This document shows positions 10,636 to 21,359 of a DNA stretch of 64,000 nucleotides, piece by piece (positions within the stretch are counted from its first letter, which is position 1; the number at the start of each line of letters is the position of its first letter). Location of the stretch: assembly GCA_034440635.1 (NCBI GenBank), contig JAOTON010001679.1, forward strand, positions 806,001 through 870,000, written 5' to 3'. The notes beneath the pieces are model-generated. The model had not been told where the DNA came from and searched no databases. It saw only the letters and a program-made list of their open reading frames with translations. This DNA comes from Lepas anatifera (taxonomy: Eukaryota > Arthropoda > Thecostraca > Lepadidae). The position numbers were made by a program, and so were the translations under genes.

Positions 10636-10835
10636 CCTGGGGCCGTATTCAAGTCGGCATCTTAAGATGCATCTTCATCGTAAGATAAAAATTGGTATTC
10701 ACGTCGCGCAACTTAACATCAAAATTAGGTTATTTTTGCAACTTCCGATATTTGGTATTCCCGTTGATATCTTAAGATAGATTTGTATTCACGTTGATAT
10801 CTTAAGATAAATTTGTATTCACGTCGATGTTGGTT
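10636..10835. repeat. Short tandem repeats around TATCTTAAGATA
   Basis: TGGTATTCCCGTTGATATCTTAAGATAGATT and variants recur two to four times. Each has the palindrome TATCTTAAGATA and a GTATTCACGT block. The 5' edge reads GGGCCGTATTCAAGTCGG, which may be the terminus of another miniature element that truncated the TTAA host, but no matching end was found. Confidence 0.55.
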
Positions 10836-11017
10836 ACAGAAAATCAACCATTTAAAGCCGTGGTTTTAGCTCTACTCCCTAGAGGAACTCATTTCAGTAA
10901 AGCAGCTCTAATGCACTTTCATATATAGTTCATCTCAGATTTTCTAAGTGCTCAAGCTGAAACAAAAACCAATTTAGGTATATGTGAAGAAATGTTAATA
11001 ATTGTTAGGGTTTAACG

Positions 11018-11178
11018 ACGCACCAACTGCCAGGGTCATACGGCGTCGCCAACTCTCACCCTGTTGGAAGGGATTTTGGGAATCAGATCGACTTTTTTTA
11101 GAGGCTCCACCGGGACTTGAACCCGGGACCGGTGGCTTAGAAGACAAGGGTGCTATCCACTAAGCCACCTCATCCCCG
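11018..11178 (-). repeat. tRNA-derived SINE (tRNA-Arg-like head)
   Basis: Read on the minus strand, the head is GGGGATGAGGTGGCTTAGTGGATAGC.. with an A-box-like TGGCTTAGTGGATA and a B-box-like GGTTCAAGTCC. A CTTCTAA loop resembles the tRNA-Arg(TCT) anticodon loop. The acceptor and anticodon stems do not pair, so it is not a working tRNA. A T-rich link is followed by a tail with CGCCGTATGACC and GTTGGTGCGTCGTTAAACCC, related to the tails at 5236 and 37890. RNA polymerase III promoter boxes would have driven transcription. Confidence 0.7.
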
Positions 11179-11184
11179 TGAAGA

Positions 11185-11998
11185 AATGTTAAACTTTTCA
11201 TAGAAAGATAAGACAAATAAAGTTAAGGTTTGCCGAAAATGATCATCAGTACCACCATGTCTTGAGTTATTGGAGACTTTTGCTAGTTAGAAGTGTTTGA
11301 CCATGGTTTTAGCTTGCTGGTGGGTTGGTCCCTAAAGGAACGTTGAAGGTTGTTTTAGTTGCCATTCTATTTTCCTAACCTTTGCTATAGAAGATTTACC
11401 ATATTTACTACTGGAAAACTACACTTCTCGGTATGTTTTTCTCTGTAAATGACTTTTCCTACCTGTTTGTGTTGCTGCAGTCTGTGGTTGTCCAAACCTT
11501 GGAAGGGTTTCAGCTTTTGTTTGCACTACTATCTTCGGGAATAGCAATCACAAGGGAAGAGTAACTCTCTGGCAGACATACTTTGTCCTAAATCACAGAT
11601 ATAAGCCAAACACACCAATTTATAGTATTAAATAAAAGGCAGGCAAACAATGATAACCTCTTATTTCGATGCCATGCAGTTGTCTTCTGAATAAAGATGG
11701 TGGCCGGGGCGAACGAAAAAAATGGCAGAAAAACACAGCATACTTGGGTACGCAACACAGGCTTTGTGCACAGCAACACAAGATGTGTGTGCACAGAATC
11801 CCTGTGTCAAATTCCAAATGTTTGTGTAAACCATTGTGTATTTTTCTCGCCAAAATCAGTCGACACAAGCTCTTCGTGTCGGTAGCACCTCATGGCTGTG
11901 CTGCCGGTGCAAAACACATCTAGCATGGGTTGCTCACCCAAGGCGCGTGTGTTAATTTATCTGACACACTCGCATTGTGTCGCTTTGTTTTCAGTGTA
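11185..11998. other. No gene or element recognised
   Basis: Mixed-composition DNA without tandem repeats or clear element ends. Short frames on both strands overlap and show no motifs. It could be older host sequence. Confidence 0.4.
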
Positions 11999-12365
11999 GG
12001 TACAGAGCCGGCGTGTGTACCTGAGAGGGGTTGGGGTCAGAGGGTGGCTCGCTAGGTACAGAGCCGGCGTGTGTACCTGAGAGGGGTTGGGGTCAGAGGG
12101 TGGCCCGCTAGGTACAGAGCCGGCGTGTGTACCTGAGAGGGGTTGGGGTCAGAGGGTGGCCCGCTAGGTACAGAGCCGGCGTGTGTACCTGAGAGGGGTT
12201 GGGGTCAGAGGGTGGCCCGCTAGGTACAGAGCCGGCGTGAGTACCTGAGAGGGATTGGGGTCAGAGGGTGGCCCGCGAGGTACAGAGCCGGCGTGTGTAC
12301 CTGAGAGGGATTGGGGTTAGAGGGTGGCCCGTGAGGTACAGAGCCGGCGTGAGTACCTGAGAGGT
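11999..12365. repeat. 56-bp minisatellite, about 6.5 copies
   Basis: GGTACAGAGCCGGCGTGTGT begins units at 11999, 12055, 12111, 12167, 12223, 12279 and 12335. The first four units are nearly identical; later units carry shared variants such as GTGAGTACC. The array ends at GAGAGGTCAG. Confidence 0.95.
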
Positions 12366-13002
12366 CAGTCAGTTTTTCAAATTCAGAGGCGGAATGCCAT
12401 ATTTAGAAGTACCAAAGGTGAGGGAAGTACTAAAGGTGAAGGAGAGGGTTTAGGTTAAGGCCGGTAGGTCTTTATTAGGATTTATTTTTAAGCAGGGAGG
12501 GTGGTGAGCACATTCGGAACAGAGGTAGGAGCCGTGAATAGCACAGGAGTGACTGGTTCTATACGCAAGGGGTGGCATGCCATGTTAGGTACGGTACTAC
12601 AAAAAAGGAAGCGGCACATTCTTTAGGCTTTGGGATGGAAGGTCATGAAAAGGATGTACTCCCCTAGGGGAGGGGCGGTAGTTGCAGAGCAAGGGTGGCG
12701 TGAATTTCTAATGGGGTGGGCTGCAAGAGAGAGCACCGGACCTATCGTGACCCATTCTTTACGCACTTCTGCAAGCTATGGGTTGGGGTGTCATTTTTGG
12801 TGGCTGAGCGGAAACTTCCATAAGCAAGAGGGTGGCACTATAGGTACAGGAGTGCCACATCAAGGGAGGGGGCGGTAGGCTCATATGGTACCATCATATG
12901 GTACAGTCAGCATGAGTACTTCGAGGTATATACTTGTCTTCGAGCTGGGAGGTGGTACACAATATGGAGGGACGGTGTTTTGGATAAAAAGTCGGCAGTT
13001 TC
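12366..13002. other. G-rich stretch, perhaps decayed minisatellite; no gene
   Basis: GGTAGG, GGTGAGG and GGTACAGG words recur without fixed period. They resemble the array just upstream and may be its eroded flank. Confidence 0.35.
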
Positions 13003-13848
13003 TTAACCCCGGTGGGGGGGGTGTTTGAACACCCCCTCGGACTTTTTTGCTAGCACCAAAAAACGGCAGCGCGAGGTGCCGCCGTACCTGGCACACATTA
13101 TCTTTGATCAATTCTGCAGCTTGTTTCCAAAACTTTAAGATCGGTTCATCTCAGGTCAGGTCATCATTGCAGGTCAAGGGATATCACCTAAAAAAGGCTT
13201 AAGATAGCAAACGTAGGGACAGGTATAATCTATCCAATTTAAACTCATATTACGCAATGAGCTCACCGAGTGCTACAAAACATTTTCCGGATTTTTCATA
13301 TCGGTGACCTAGGGTTAGAAACGGATGACTTCTCCATTGGAAATGCATGGGGAAAGTGGGAATTTGCCGAAAACGGCTGTATTTGTGTGCATACAGCTTA
13401 TAATACTTTCATGTTTTCCAAATCGTATTGTCTTAGGTCCCTTTCCAGATTCATCTTGCAAGTTTGGACTTGTGACCTCTGAGAGGTCATCTAATGCTAC
13501 TTAAGCAAGATTTTAGACTCACACCAATAACTTTGCAGGAAATGATGATAATGCTTTTATTTTGATACCATTACATTTTTATTATCATTGCAAGTTGACT
13601 GATATTCATATTGACTATATTAGGTCAGATGGTGACCTTGCCCCGACCTTAGATCAGATAATTTTTATTTTGACCTACTATAGTCATATCATACATCATT
13701 CCATTTGCCCTAAAAAGAGGAAGCGAGTGATGCCTACAAATGATTCTAACTTAACTCTGTCAGGCGCTAGAGCCCAAAAACTCTTGTCTAGCACGCCACC
13801 TTGTTTGACCTGTCATGACCCTAATATTAACCTGAGCAAAAAACAGCC
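13003..13848. mobile_element. TTAA family 2b element, right end missing
   Basis: TTAACCCCGGTGGGGGGG is followed by TGTTTGAACACCCCCTCG. This is the inverse of the GAGGGTGTTCAAACACTCCC block near the right end of the element at about 40150. GGTCAGGTCATC half-site clusters, TATCGGTGACCTAGGG and the TTGACTATATTAGGTC block follow. Near 13848 the sequence changes to unrelated DNA before the expected right end. No coding sequence. Confidence 0.65.
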
Positions 13849-14068
13849 TTGCCCTCGACGAGAGCCTTCGGAGCCCAATCCCCTTTGAAACCTTCTGCAC
13901 CCGACATGGGTGGAGGTCACTTAAGGGCCAAAGCTCTTGAGGGGCCCGCTGCCCAGCCTACCGCCCCCACGATAAAAGCTCCTGCACCTGGGCGGAAGAC
14001 AGCCTGGTGGTCTCGTCCTCTTCCATCCTGGATGCCTGTGCACGTGCGTGTGTGGCCTCTCTTCTCTC

Positions 14069-14104
<36 letters not shown>

Positions 14105-14106
14105 CC

Positions 14107-14153
<47 letters not shown>

Positions 14154-14567
14154 GACATAAATTTCAACTAGCCCCTGTATTTTAACTCTGTGCTCCATAT
14201 GAAACAGGACAAGGTTGTTAGGCCTGCCACTTGATGGCCACTGTTACAAATCTAGTGTTGTATGCGTCGAAGAAAAGTCTACTTTTTATAAACAGTCGAA
14301 ACGTACACAGACCACTTCGTCGATGCTCCGCTAGCCGGTGCCAGCCTCTACATCGATTTTAATGCAAAGCTGGCAGACCTCCTCAGAATGAGGACCTCCT
14401 GAAGGCCACAGCTCTGCACCCGGGGTTCTGGGTGTCCATCGTGGGGCTTATGAGCCGCACTGAGACCCACGCCATCCTTTTTTCTCTTCGTTCTGTATAA
14501 GTTCTATCTTAATTAAATTGTGACAAAGTTACTGCTGGGCTCTTTACATTTCCGCGCAGTTATAAGA
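13849..14567. other. Unidentified segment with a CT tract; possible retroelement remnant
   Basis: Apart from the CT microsatellite I see no gene. The part at 14200-14540 ends TTACTGCTGGGCTCTTTACA and might be an LTR remnant, but no matching terminus was found. Confidence 0.3.
14056..14150. repeat. (CT)n microsatellite
   Basis: About 95 bp of CT dinucleotides interrupted by a few CCCT units. The Arg-Glu and Ser-Leu frames through it are artefacts. Confidence 0.97.
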
Positions 14568-14867
14568 TCATGTTCTGTTTTTGCGCAGCCTGCTTGGAAA
14601 AGGGGTCCGAATGGCCTTTGTGCGGCCTTTCGGAGGGTCATATCCCCCTTTCCCCTCTGGACCTGCCAGTGACGCCGGTATAATCACTGATAGTGGAACT
14701 GACCCACGTGACCTGCCGTTAATGACTGATATGTGAACTGAAAAGACCCATGTGACCGGCAGTGAATCGGCGACTAAGACAACAGTGGACCGTGCTCCGT
14801 CTCTGTCTCTGAGGGATCTGGAACCACTGGCCGCCGCCTCCCCGACGCCTCCTGAGGCTTCGGCCGC

Positions 14868-15210
14868 CTCACTGGCCCTGGGACTGTCGGCCGCCTCACT
14901 GGCCCTGGGACTGTCGGCCGCCTCACTGGCCCTGAGACTGTCGGCCACCTCACTGGCCCTGGCACTATCGGCCGGCCACCTCACTGGACCTGGGATTACG
15001 CGGCCGGCCACCTCACTGGGCCTGGGACTGTGCAGCCACCTCACTGGGCCTGGGACGGCCGGCCACTCACTGGGCCTGGGACGGCCGGCCACCTCACTGG
15101 GCCTGGGACTGCGGGCCGGCCACCTCACTGGGCCTGGGACTTCGCGGCCACCTCACTGGACCTGGGACTGCGCAGCCGGCCACCTCACTGGGCCTGGGAC
15201 TGTGCTGACA
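14868..15210. repeat. GC-rich minisatellite CACTGGGCCTGGGACTG..GGCC
   Basis: CCTCACTGGCCCTGGGACTGTCGGCCG repeats with a 27-bp base period for the first units. It becomes less regular, with units of varied length separated by GGCCGGCCAC. Both strands stay open for long stretches because the unit lacks stops. Confidence 0.85.
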
Positions 15211-15279
15211 CTGTGCCGGGTGTCGGAACACTGAGTGTCAACCTGGTGGCAGCGGGGACAGGAATGAGGCTGCAGCCCG

Positions 15280-16150
15280 GAGGTCAAGAAAGTATACTGG
15301 CTATTACAAACTAAATGTCAAGCATGCCTCCTCTGTCACACGGAGCTGCATGCTTGTATGCTATTTCCAATATGCTGAATGTCCTTGACCTGCCTCTTCC
15401 TTTTCGTGGCAGACATGGTTCATAAATCATACCATTACAGCATGGAAAGTACTGGCACATGTGTTTCCATTTTTGGAAATGCGGATCTCTTTTAGAAGGA
15501 ACGTTTCCAATTATGGGTCATTATTCCTAGTGTTGAGATCGTAAGTCTATTGGAAACTCGGACCGCAGTTTCCCCGACTGACACGCATTTCCCTTTTTCA
15601 AGCGGATTCAATTTTTGCAACCAGTTTTGCCAATCATGGGCTATATTCCCAATGATTGGGATTGTAGCTATTGGCAGGAAAAGCTATTAGTGATAACATA
15701 ACTATTATATTTGTTGGGCCATAGACGCAGGGGCGTCGAAAGCGGGAGGAGGGGGATGAGGGTCACTCCCCTAACTCGTGAATCAGGAAGGGAAGCTCTG
15801 ACAAACATACTGGGACTCGATTCATGTCTTTTTTAATATACCTACTCACTATTACCTGCATGGATTTATATCTACGTAAACGTGTTAAAAAATTGCACCT
15901 TAGGTAGCGTTTTCAGACAGCCTAAATGCTACAAATTCACCCCTTACCCCTGATTATTACCTGTCTGGGGTCCGCCCTCTTTCCAGTAAAAATTCCGATG
16001 TAACTTCCCTGCATTGGCGTAATATTATGTCAACGGCCCTAACAGGCACAGAGGTTTTGAAATTCTCATACCATAGAAACATCCAGCATAGTCACAATCA
16101 TTCTCTAACTCCATGCGGTTCAGGGTCCTGTGTGTTGCTGACTACGCTTT
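15280..16150. mobile_element. Second, inverted and shortened copy of the 8086-10435 hAT element
   Basis: Read in reverse, 15290-15350 matches 10360-10425 (CCGTGTGACAGAGGAGGCAT, GCCAGTATACTTT). The 15420-15560 part resembles 10090-10200 (TTTTTGGAAATG, TTCCAATTATGG). The 15960-16145 part matches 9240-9445 (CAGTAAAAATTC, CCATAGAAACATCCAG, GTCCTGTGTGTTGCT). The terminal TGCACCCCTG is not preserved. The order is collinear with deletions between blocks. Confidence 0.65.
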
Positions 16151-16549
16151 CTAGATTTATGTCCGCAGGCTCTTACGCTATTATATCTTCACAAGTTTAC
16201 ACCCGATTCCCACGCGTAGGGCTGTGTCGCTGTTGCGCAGGTTACGTAGATTTACTGCCCATTTTATGTAACTATAGTCTTACTTGAACGTACGAGACAC
16301 TAAATTCAGCGCCAAATGGGCCGCTGGATAGAAGATACGAAAACTTTAAACGTTATTTGCCTTCCAAAATTATGAATTCATATAGAGAACTACTTTGCGA
16401 ATGGTTTGTATTGCTGGTGATACCTTACATATGCTTACCATAGTGGTTTGCTCAAAAAAATTTCCTGTCACACTTCGGGTTTCTAGTTGCTTACATTCTC
16501 AAACTTCTGACAATCGCCGCCATTGCATGCGACCCAATGCATTGGGACG

Positions 16550-16658
16550 CGTGCTAAAGTTTGGAGACTGTGACAGCCGCCGTGTGCAGGATTTCTGCAG
16601 CGTGCTGAAATTTGGAGACTGTGACAGCCGCCGTGTGCAGGATTTCTGCAGCCGAATT
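16550..16658. repeat. 51-bp direct duplication
   Basis: TTTGGAGACTGTGACAGCCG..TTTCTGCAGC occurs at about 16560 and again 51 bp later with one or two differences. The period keeps a frame open, but the surrounding frame is short and unconvincing as a gene. Confidence 0.85.
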
Positions 16659-16704
16659 CTGCGGTCTTAGCAGAAATTGAACATGAACATAGTACATATA
16701 TTAA

Positions 16705-17546
16705 CACACGCATTGAAGGGGGCGGGTACCCGTCCCCCTCGCGTTTTTCGGTGGCAGCTTAAAAATGGCGGCGGCGCGTAGCGCCGCAGTACTTGGTATG
16801 CCTTTTCCCTCCAAATTTTTACAATTTTTTTTCAAAACTTTAAGGTCAGGTCATCTCAGGTCAGGTCACCAGTACAGGTCAAGTGATCTGACCTCAAAAT
16901 AAGTTTAAGATAACATAAGTCGGATCAGAGTGAACTTATCCGATTGAAATTATCATAAAATAGGCCCACCGAGTTCTTTAAAATATGTTCCCGTATATTT
17001 TATATCGATGACCTAAGGTCAGGTACGAGCGATGACCTCTCCATTGGAAACACATGGGAAACATTGTTTTAACTGAATAACTTAGTAACGGATGGTGATA
17101 GAGCATTTATTTTAGGTGCACTAGATTCGCCTTGTCTCTGCAGTTCTAATGATATGCAGGTTATCCAATTTGACCTTGACCTGACCTCAGGTCAGGTCAA
17201 ATTTTTGATTTGACCTAGCAAGGTCACATTATATAGCATTCGGTTCGGCTTGCTGCAAGGATTCATACAGTTTAAATTGTTTTGCTCTGTCTTTACTTGT
17301 TCAGATGTAATGACCAAAAACCCTCATTTACATGTTATCCCTATGACGGCCTGTTTTGACCTCTAGTGACCTTAAATGTGACCTGACAAAAAATGGTTCA
17401 TATATTTTCGATGGAGAACTGGATGGGCTACCTAACACCATTTACCTTTTTTCGCTACCTAGCGTAGTTCTCGAGATCTTAGGGGGAAGGTTACCCGCTA
17501 CCCCCCGTCAAAGCGAAGGTGGCTCAGACCCCCGTCAATGTGCGTG
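16705..17546. mobile_element. Complete TTAA family 1 element (842 bp)
   Basis: TTAA at 16701-16704 and 17547-17550 bracket inverted ends CACACGCATTGAAGGGGGCG and GACCCCCGTCAATGTGCGTG. Relative to the 43.8-kb copies it is in reverse orientation. Landmarks include GGCGGCGGCGCGTAGCGCCGC near the left end and a central TTTGACCTTGACCTGACC / TCAGGTCAGGTCAAA palindrome at about 17178-17210. CTCGAGATCTTAGGGGG lies near the right end. It has no transposase and must be mobilised in trans. The TTAA duplication suits piggyBac, Kolobok or Sola3-type transposases; the terminus matches none I can name. Confidence 0.9.
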
Positions 17547-17664
17547 TTAAATAACTATTGGTACGCTGTGCGATGGATGAAATGAGTTTTGAAATTGCAA
17601 TACTCGCTAAATACATAAAAAATATACAAAATAATATATATAACAAATATAAAAATATACTTCG

Positions 17665-17966
17665 CCATAAGATGTCCCGGATTCGTGTCATAAGATATCC
17701 CGGACTCGTGCCATAAGATGTCCCGGACTCGTGCCATAAGATGTCCCGGACTCGTGCCATAAGATGTCCCGGACTCGTGCCATAAGATGTCCCGGACTCG
17801 CGCCATAGGATGTCCCGGACTCGCGCCATAAGATGTCCCGGACTCGTGCCATAAGATGTCCCGGACTCGTGCCATAAGATGTCCTGGACTCGTGCCATAA
17901 GATGTCCCGGACTCGTGCCATAAGATGTCCCGGACTCGTGCCATAAGATGTCCCGGACTCGTGCCA
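17665..17966. repeat. 23-bp minisatellite CCATAAGATGTCCCGGACTCGTG, about 13 copies
   Basis: Very homogeneous units; variants include a CGCGCCATAGG pair of units and one TCCTGG. The 23-bp period rotates the frame each unit, yet all minus-strand frames stay open, producing long spurious frames. Confidence 0.97.
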
Positions 17967-18264
17967 CCGGTCTTGCTGCGTCTGTTTTGAAGCATTGGTT
18001 GATCCGTGTGTTTATTGGCCTGCAGTAGTTATGTAAATATAGATTCAGCTGTCTAAATATTTTTGGTCTGAAACTGTCATCAGAAAGACTGGTACGATAT
18101 TTTCCGATATTCCTCACAAAAGGACAGTGTTGTCTTGCTGTTGTTTTTGGGGTCTCGCTTACACAACAGACAGTTTGTGTATTTAGTTCGTGCTGCTTCC
18201 AAGAGGTGCCGTTGCTCCGTGAGCGATACTATTAGCCCGAGCAGCTTTCTGGAGCTCAGTTATG
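17967..18264. other. Spacer between two satellites, nothing recognised
   Basis: No repeats or exon-like features can be supported here. Confidence 0.4.
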
Positions 18265-20415
18265 CCCTGGACACTCAGTTATAACTCAGGTACTAGGTAC
18301 CACACACTTAGCTATCACCAAGTTACCAGGTACCACACACTCAGTTATCACCGAGTTACCAGGTACCACACACTCAGTTATCACGTTACTAGGTACTACA
18401 CACTCAGTTATCACCGAGTTACCAGGTACTACACACTCAGTTATCACACAGTTACCAGGTACCACACACTCAAATATCCCCAAGTTACCAGGTACCACAC
18501 ACTCAGTCATCACCCAGTTACCAGGTACCACACACTCAGTTATCACCCAGTGTACCAGGTACCACACACTCAGTAATCACCCAGTTACCACGTACCACAC
18601 ACTCAGTGGTACCACACACTCAGTTATAAGCCAGTTACCAGGTACCACACACTCAGTTATCACCCAGTTACCAGGTACTACACACTCAGTTATCACCCAG
18701 TTACCAGGTACCACACACTCAGTTATCAGTCAGTTACCAGGTACTACACACTCAGTTATCACCCAGTTACCAGGTACCACACACTCAGTTATCAGTCAAG
18801 TTACCAGGTACTACACACTCAGTTATCACCAAGTTACCAGGTACCACACACTCAGTTATCACCCAGGTTCCAGGTACCACACACTCAGTTATCACCCAGT
18901 TACCAGGTACCACACACTCAGTTATCACCCAGGTTCCAGGTACCACACACTCAGTTATCACCCAGTTACCAGGTACCACACACTCAGTTATCACCCAGTT
19001 ACCAGGTACTACACACTCAGTTATCACCAAGTTACCAGGTACCACACACTCAGTTATCACCCAGTTACCAGGTACCACACACTCAAATATCACCCAAGTT
19101 ACCAGGTACCACACACTCAGTTATCACCCAGGTACCAGGTACCACACACTCAGTTATCACCCAGTTACCAGGTACCACACACTCAGTTATCACTCAGTTA
19201 CCAGGTACTACACACTCAGTTATCACCCAGTTACCAGGTACCACACACTCAGTTATCATCAAGTTATCAGGTACTACACACTCAGTTATCACCAAGTTAC
19301 CAGGTACCACGCACTCAGTTATCACTCAGTTACCATGTGCTACACACTGAGATATCACCCAGTTACCAGGTACCACACACTCAGTTATCATCAAGTTACC
19401 AGGTACCACACACTCAGTTATCACCCAGGTTCCAGGTACCACATACTCAGTTATCACCCAGTTACCAGGTACCACACACTCAGTTATCACCCAGGTTACC
19501 AGGTACCACACACTCAGTTATTACCCAGTTACCAGGTACCACACACTCAGTTATCACCCAGTTACCAGGTACTACACACTCAGTTATCACCCAGTTACCA
19601 GGTACCACACACTCAGTTATCACCCAGTTACCAGGTACTACACACTCAGTTATCACCCAGTTATACCAGGTACCACACACTCAGTTATCACTCAGTTACC
19701 ATGTGCTACATACACTGAGATATCACCCAGTTACCAGGTACCACACACTCAGTTATCATCAAGTTATCAGGTACTACACACTCAGTTATCACCCAAGTTA
19801 CCAGGTACCACGCACTCAGTTATCACCCAGTTACCAGGTGCTACACACTGAGTTATCACCCAGTTACCAGGTACCACACACTCAGTTATCACCCAGTTAC
19901 CAGGTACTACACACTCAGTTATCACCAAGTTACCAGGTACCACACACTCAGTTATCACTCAGTTACCAGGTACCACACACTCAGTTATCACCCAGTTACC
20001 AGGTACCACACACTCAGTTATCACCCAGGTTACCAGGTACCACACACTCAGTTATCACCCAGTTACCAGGTACCACACACTCAGTTATCACCCAATTACC
20101 AGGTGCCACACACTCAGTTATCACCCAGTTACCAGGTACCACACACTCAGTTATCACCCAGGTACCAGGTACTACACACTCAGTTATCACCCAGGTACCA
20201 GGTACCACACACTCAGTTATCACCCAATTACCAGGTACCACATACTCAGTTATGACCCAGTTACCGGGTACTACACACTCGGTTATCACTCAGGTACCAG
20301 GCACCACACACTCAGTTATCACCCAATTACCAGGTACCACACACTCAGTTATCACCCAGTTACCAGGTACCACACACTCAGTTATCACCCAGTTACCAGG
20401 TACCACACACTCAGC
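18265..20415. repeat. 33-bp satellite array, about 2.15 kb and 60-65 units
   Basis: The unit is CAGTTATCACCCAGTTACC plus AGGTACCACACACT. Variants alternate TACCACAC/TACTACAC and CCCAG/CCAAG/TCAAG/CTCAG. Occasional 1-2-bp indels and one CCATGTGCTACACACTGAGATATC variant occur three times. The 33-bp period (11 codons) leaves most frames open on both strands, including a 383-codon plus-strand frame at 19337-20488. The array ends sharply at CACACTCAGCACATGACGG. Confidence 0.97.
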
Positions 20416-21359
20416 ACATGACGGCTGCGCTAACGTGATGTCAATCCACATATTATTTCCCCTTTGTATTAGCACTTCTCAGCTTTGAGGCACGGCTCTC
20501 CACTTCATATACCAATGAAACCCCCGCTTGGGGATAGAGGAAGCAGGTTAACCGAACACTAACAGAGCCTCTCTCTGCGCGAGAGTGCGGACAATTTATT
20601 CTGAAACAGAAATTGGGTATGCTTTCTTGCGATTTTCGTGCAAGAATAATTTATTCAGTCTGAAACCCCTTGGCAGACGCAGGGGGGGCGGGGCATTCGG
20701 GCCATGGCTCCCCAAAGCGCTAGAGGGGGGCCAAACTATCTTTTGACCCCCAAACACCGGATAAATTTTGGAAAAAGGGTGTTTACACTAGGTTGGTCGA
20801 GCAATAAGTTTTGTTTTGAGCTATTAGTGGGCTATTACACCTGTTGCTCATTCACATGAATAAACACAAAATATGTACAAATAAAATCTTGGCTTCCACC
20901 CCCCCTCCCCCCAGGAGAGCGATCATGTACTTGATGAGGTAGCTTATACTAGGTCTGTCGAGCACCCAAATCACACGTCCCACCCCCGCCCCCTCCCCCC
21001 AGGAGGAGAGGCAGACATGGGTTTGGCCCTACCCGAAAACTCATCCCGCAGGGGACCAATTTTCATCTGCCGGACTCGTTTGCATCTGCTGACAGGTCCG
21101 GCACATGGATAATTGGGTACCGGATGTGACGGCACCCGCGACCCCAGTTGGCAGGATGGGTTTTGCCCCCGCCTTCGGGCGAGAGGCCAAATCGAAACTG
21201 CCATCCTCATCCTCTCCTGACCTTCCTAAATTCAAATCCCACCAACTCCTTTTTCCTTTTCCTCTTCTTTCCTTATTTCTTTGTCTCTCCATGCCTTTCC
21301 ACCCGTATCCTTTCTGTCCACTCCTAAATACCCCTCCTATCCACTGTCTGCGATGTCTG
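20416..21359. other. No gene; C-rich and G-rich tracts, perhaps old hAT-like remnants
   Basis: TTGGCAGACGCAGGGGGGGCGGGGCATTC at about 20671 resembles a decayed miniature-element terminus. Two CCCCCCTCCCCCCAGGAG blocks at about 20898 and 20992 each follow a CTAGGTYKGTCGAGCA block, giving a direct repeat about 180 bp apart. The overlapping frames at 21041-21491 show no domain. Confidence 0.4.

Larger units (their letters stand above)
7030..10640. mobile_element. TTAA family 1 element, split by an LTR and a hAT element
   Basis: The left end reads TTAG|CACGCGCATTGACGG (TTAA mutated). It is followed by the family landmarks GACGGGGGTCTGAGCCACC, AAGATCTCGAGAA and AAACGGCGTTGGG. The element resumes at 7888 (ATCCTCGCGGCAAGCCGAATCGA) after an LTR, and again at 10444 after a 2.35-kb hAT insertion. 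The last piece, 10444-10635, includes TCATCGATATAAAAA and the ACTCGGTGGGCCC block. It stops near 10635 in TTGACCTG, before the right terminus, where unrelated repeats begin. Aligning the pieces to the copies at 16705-17546 and 43874-44717 gives one interrupted element. Confidence 0.8.

Noticed and set aside
11102..11178. Functional tRNA-Arg gene (minus strand)
   Set aside because: The A and B boxes and a CTTCTAA loop are present, but the acceptor and anticodon stems do not pair, and a SINE body with a repeated tail follows. It was called a SINE.
13917..14198. Arg-Glu repeat protein
   Set aside because: It is the translation of the CT microsatellite in several frames, with no independent support.
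14200..14545. Solo LTR
   Set aside because: The end TTTACA and a promoter-like region hint at one, but no matching TG terminus or target duplication was found.
14568..15234. 186-codon minus-strand and 160-codon plus-strand frames
   Set aside because: Both derive from the GC-rich minisatellite at 14868-15210 and carry no known domain.
17524..18117. 197- and 146-codon minus-strand frames
   Set aside because: They are by-products of the 23-bp minisatellite, which is open in all rotated minus-strand frames.
18265..20415. CRISPR array
   Set aside because: Units are contiguous with no unique spacers, and the genome is eukaryotic.
19337..20488. 383-codon open frame
   Set aside because: It lies wholly in the 33-bp satellite, where the period is a multiple of three and the unit lacks stops in several frames on both strands. 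No domain or codon bias separates it from the other frames.
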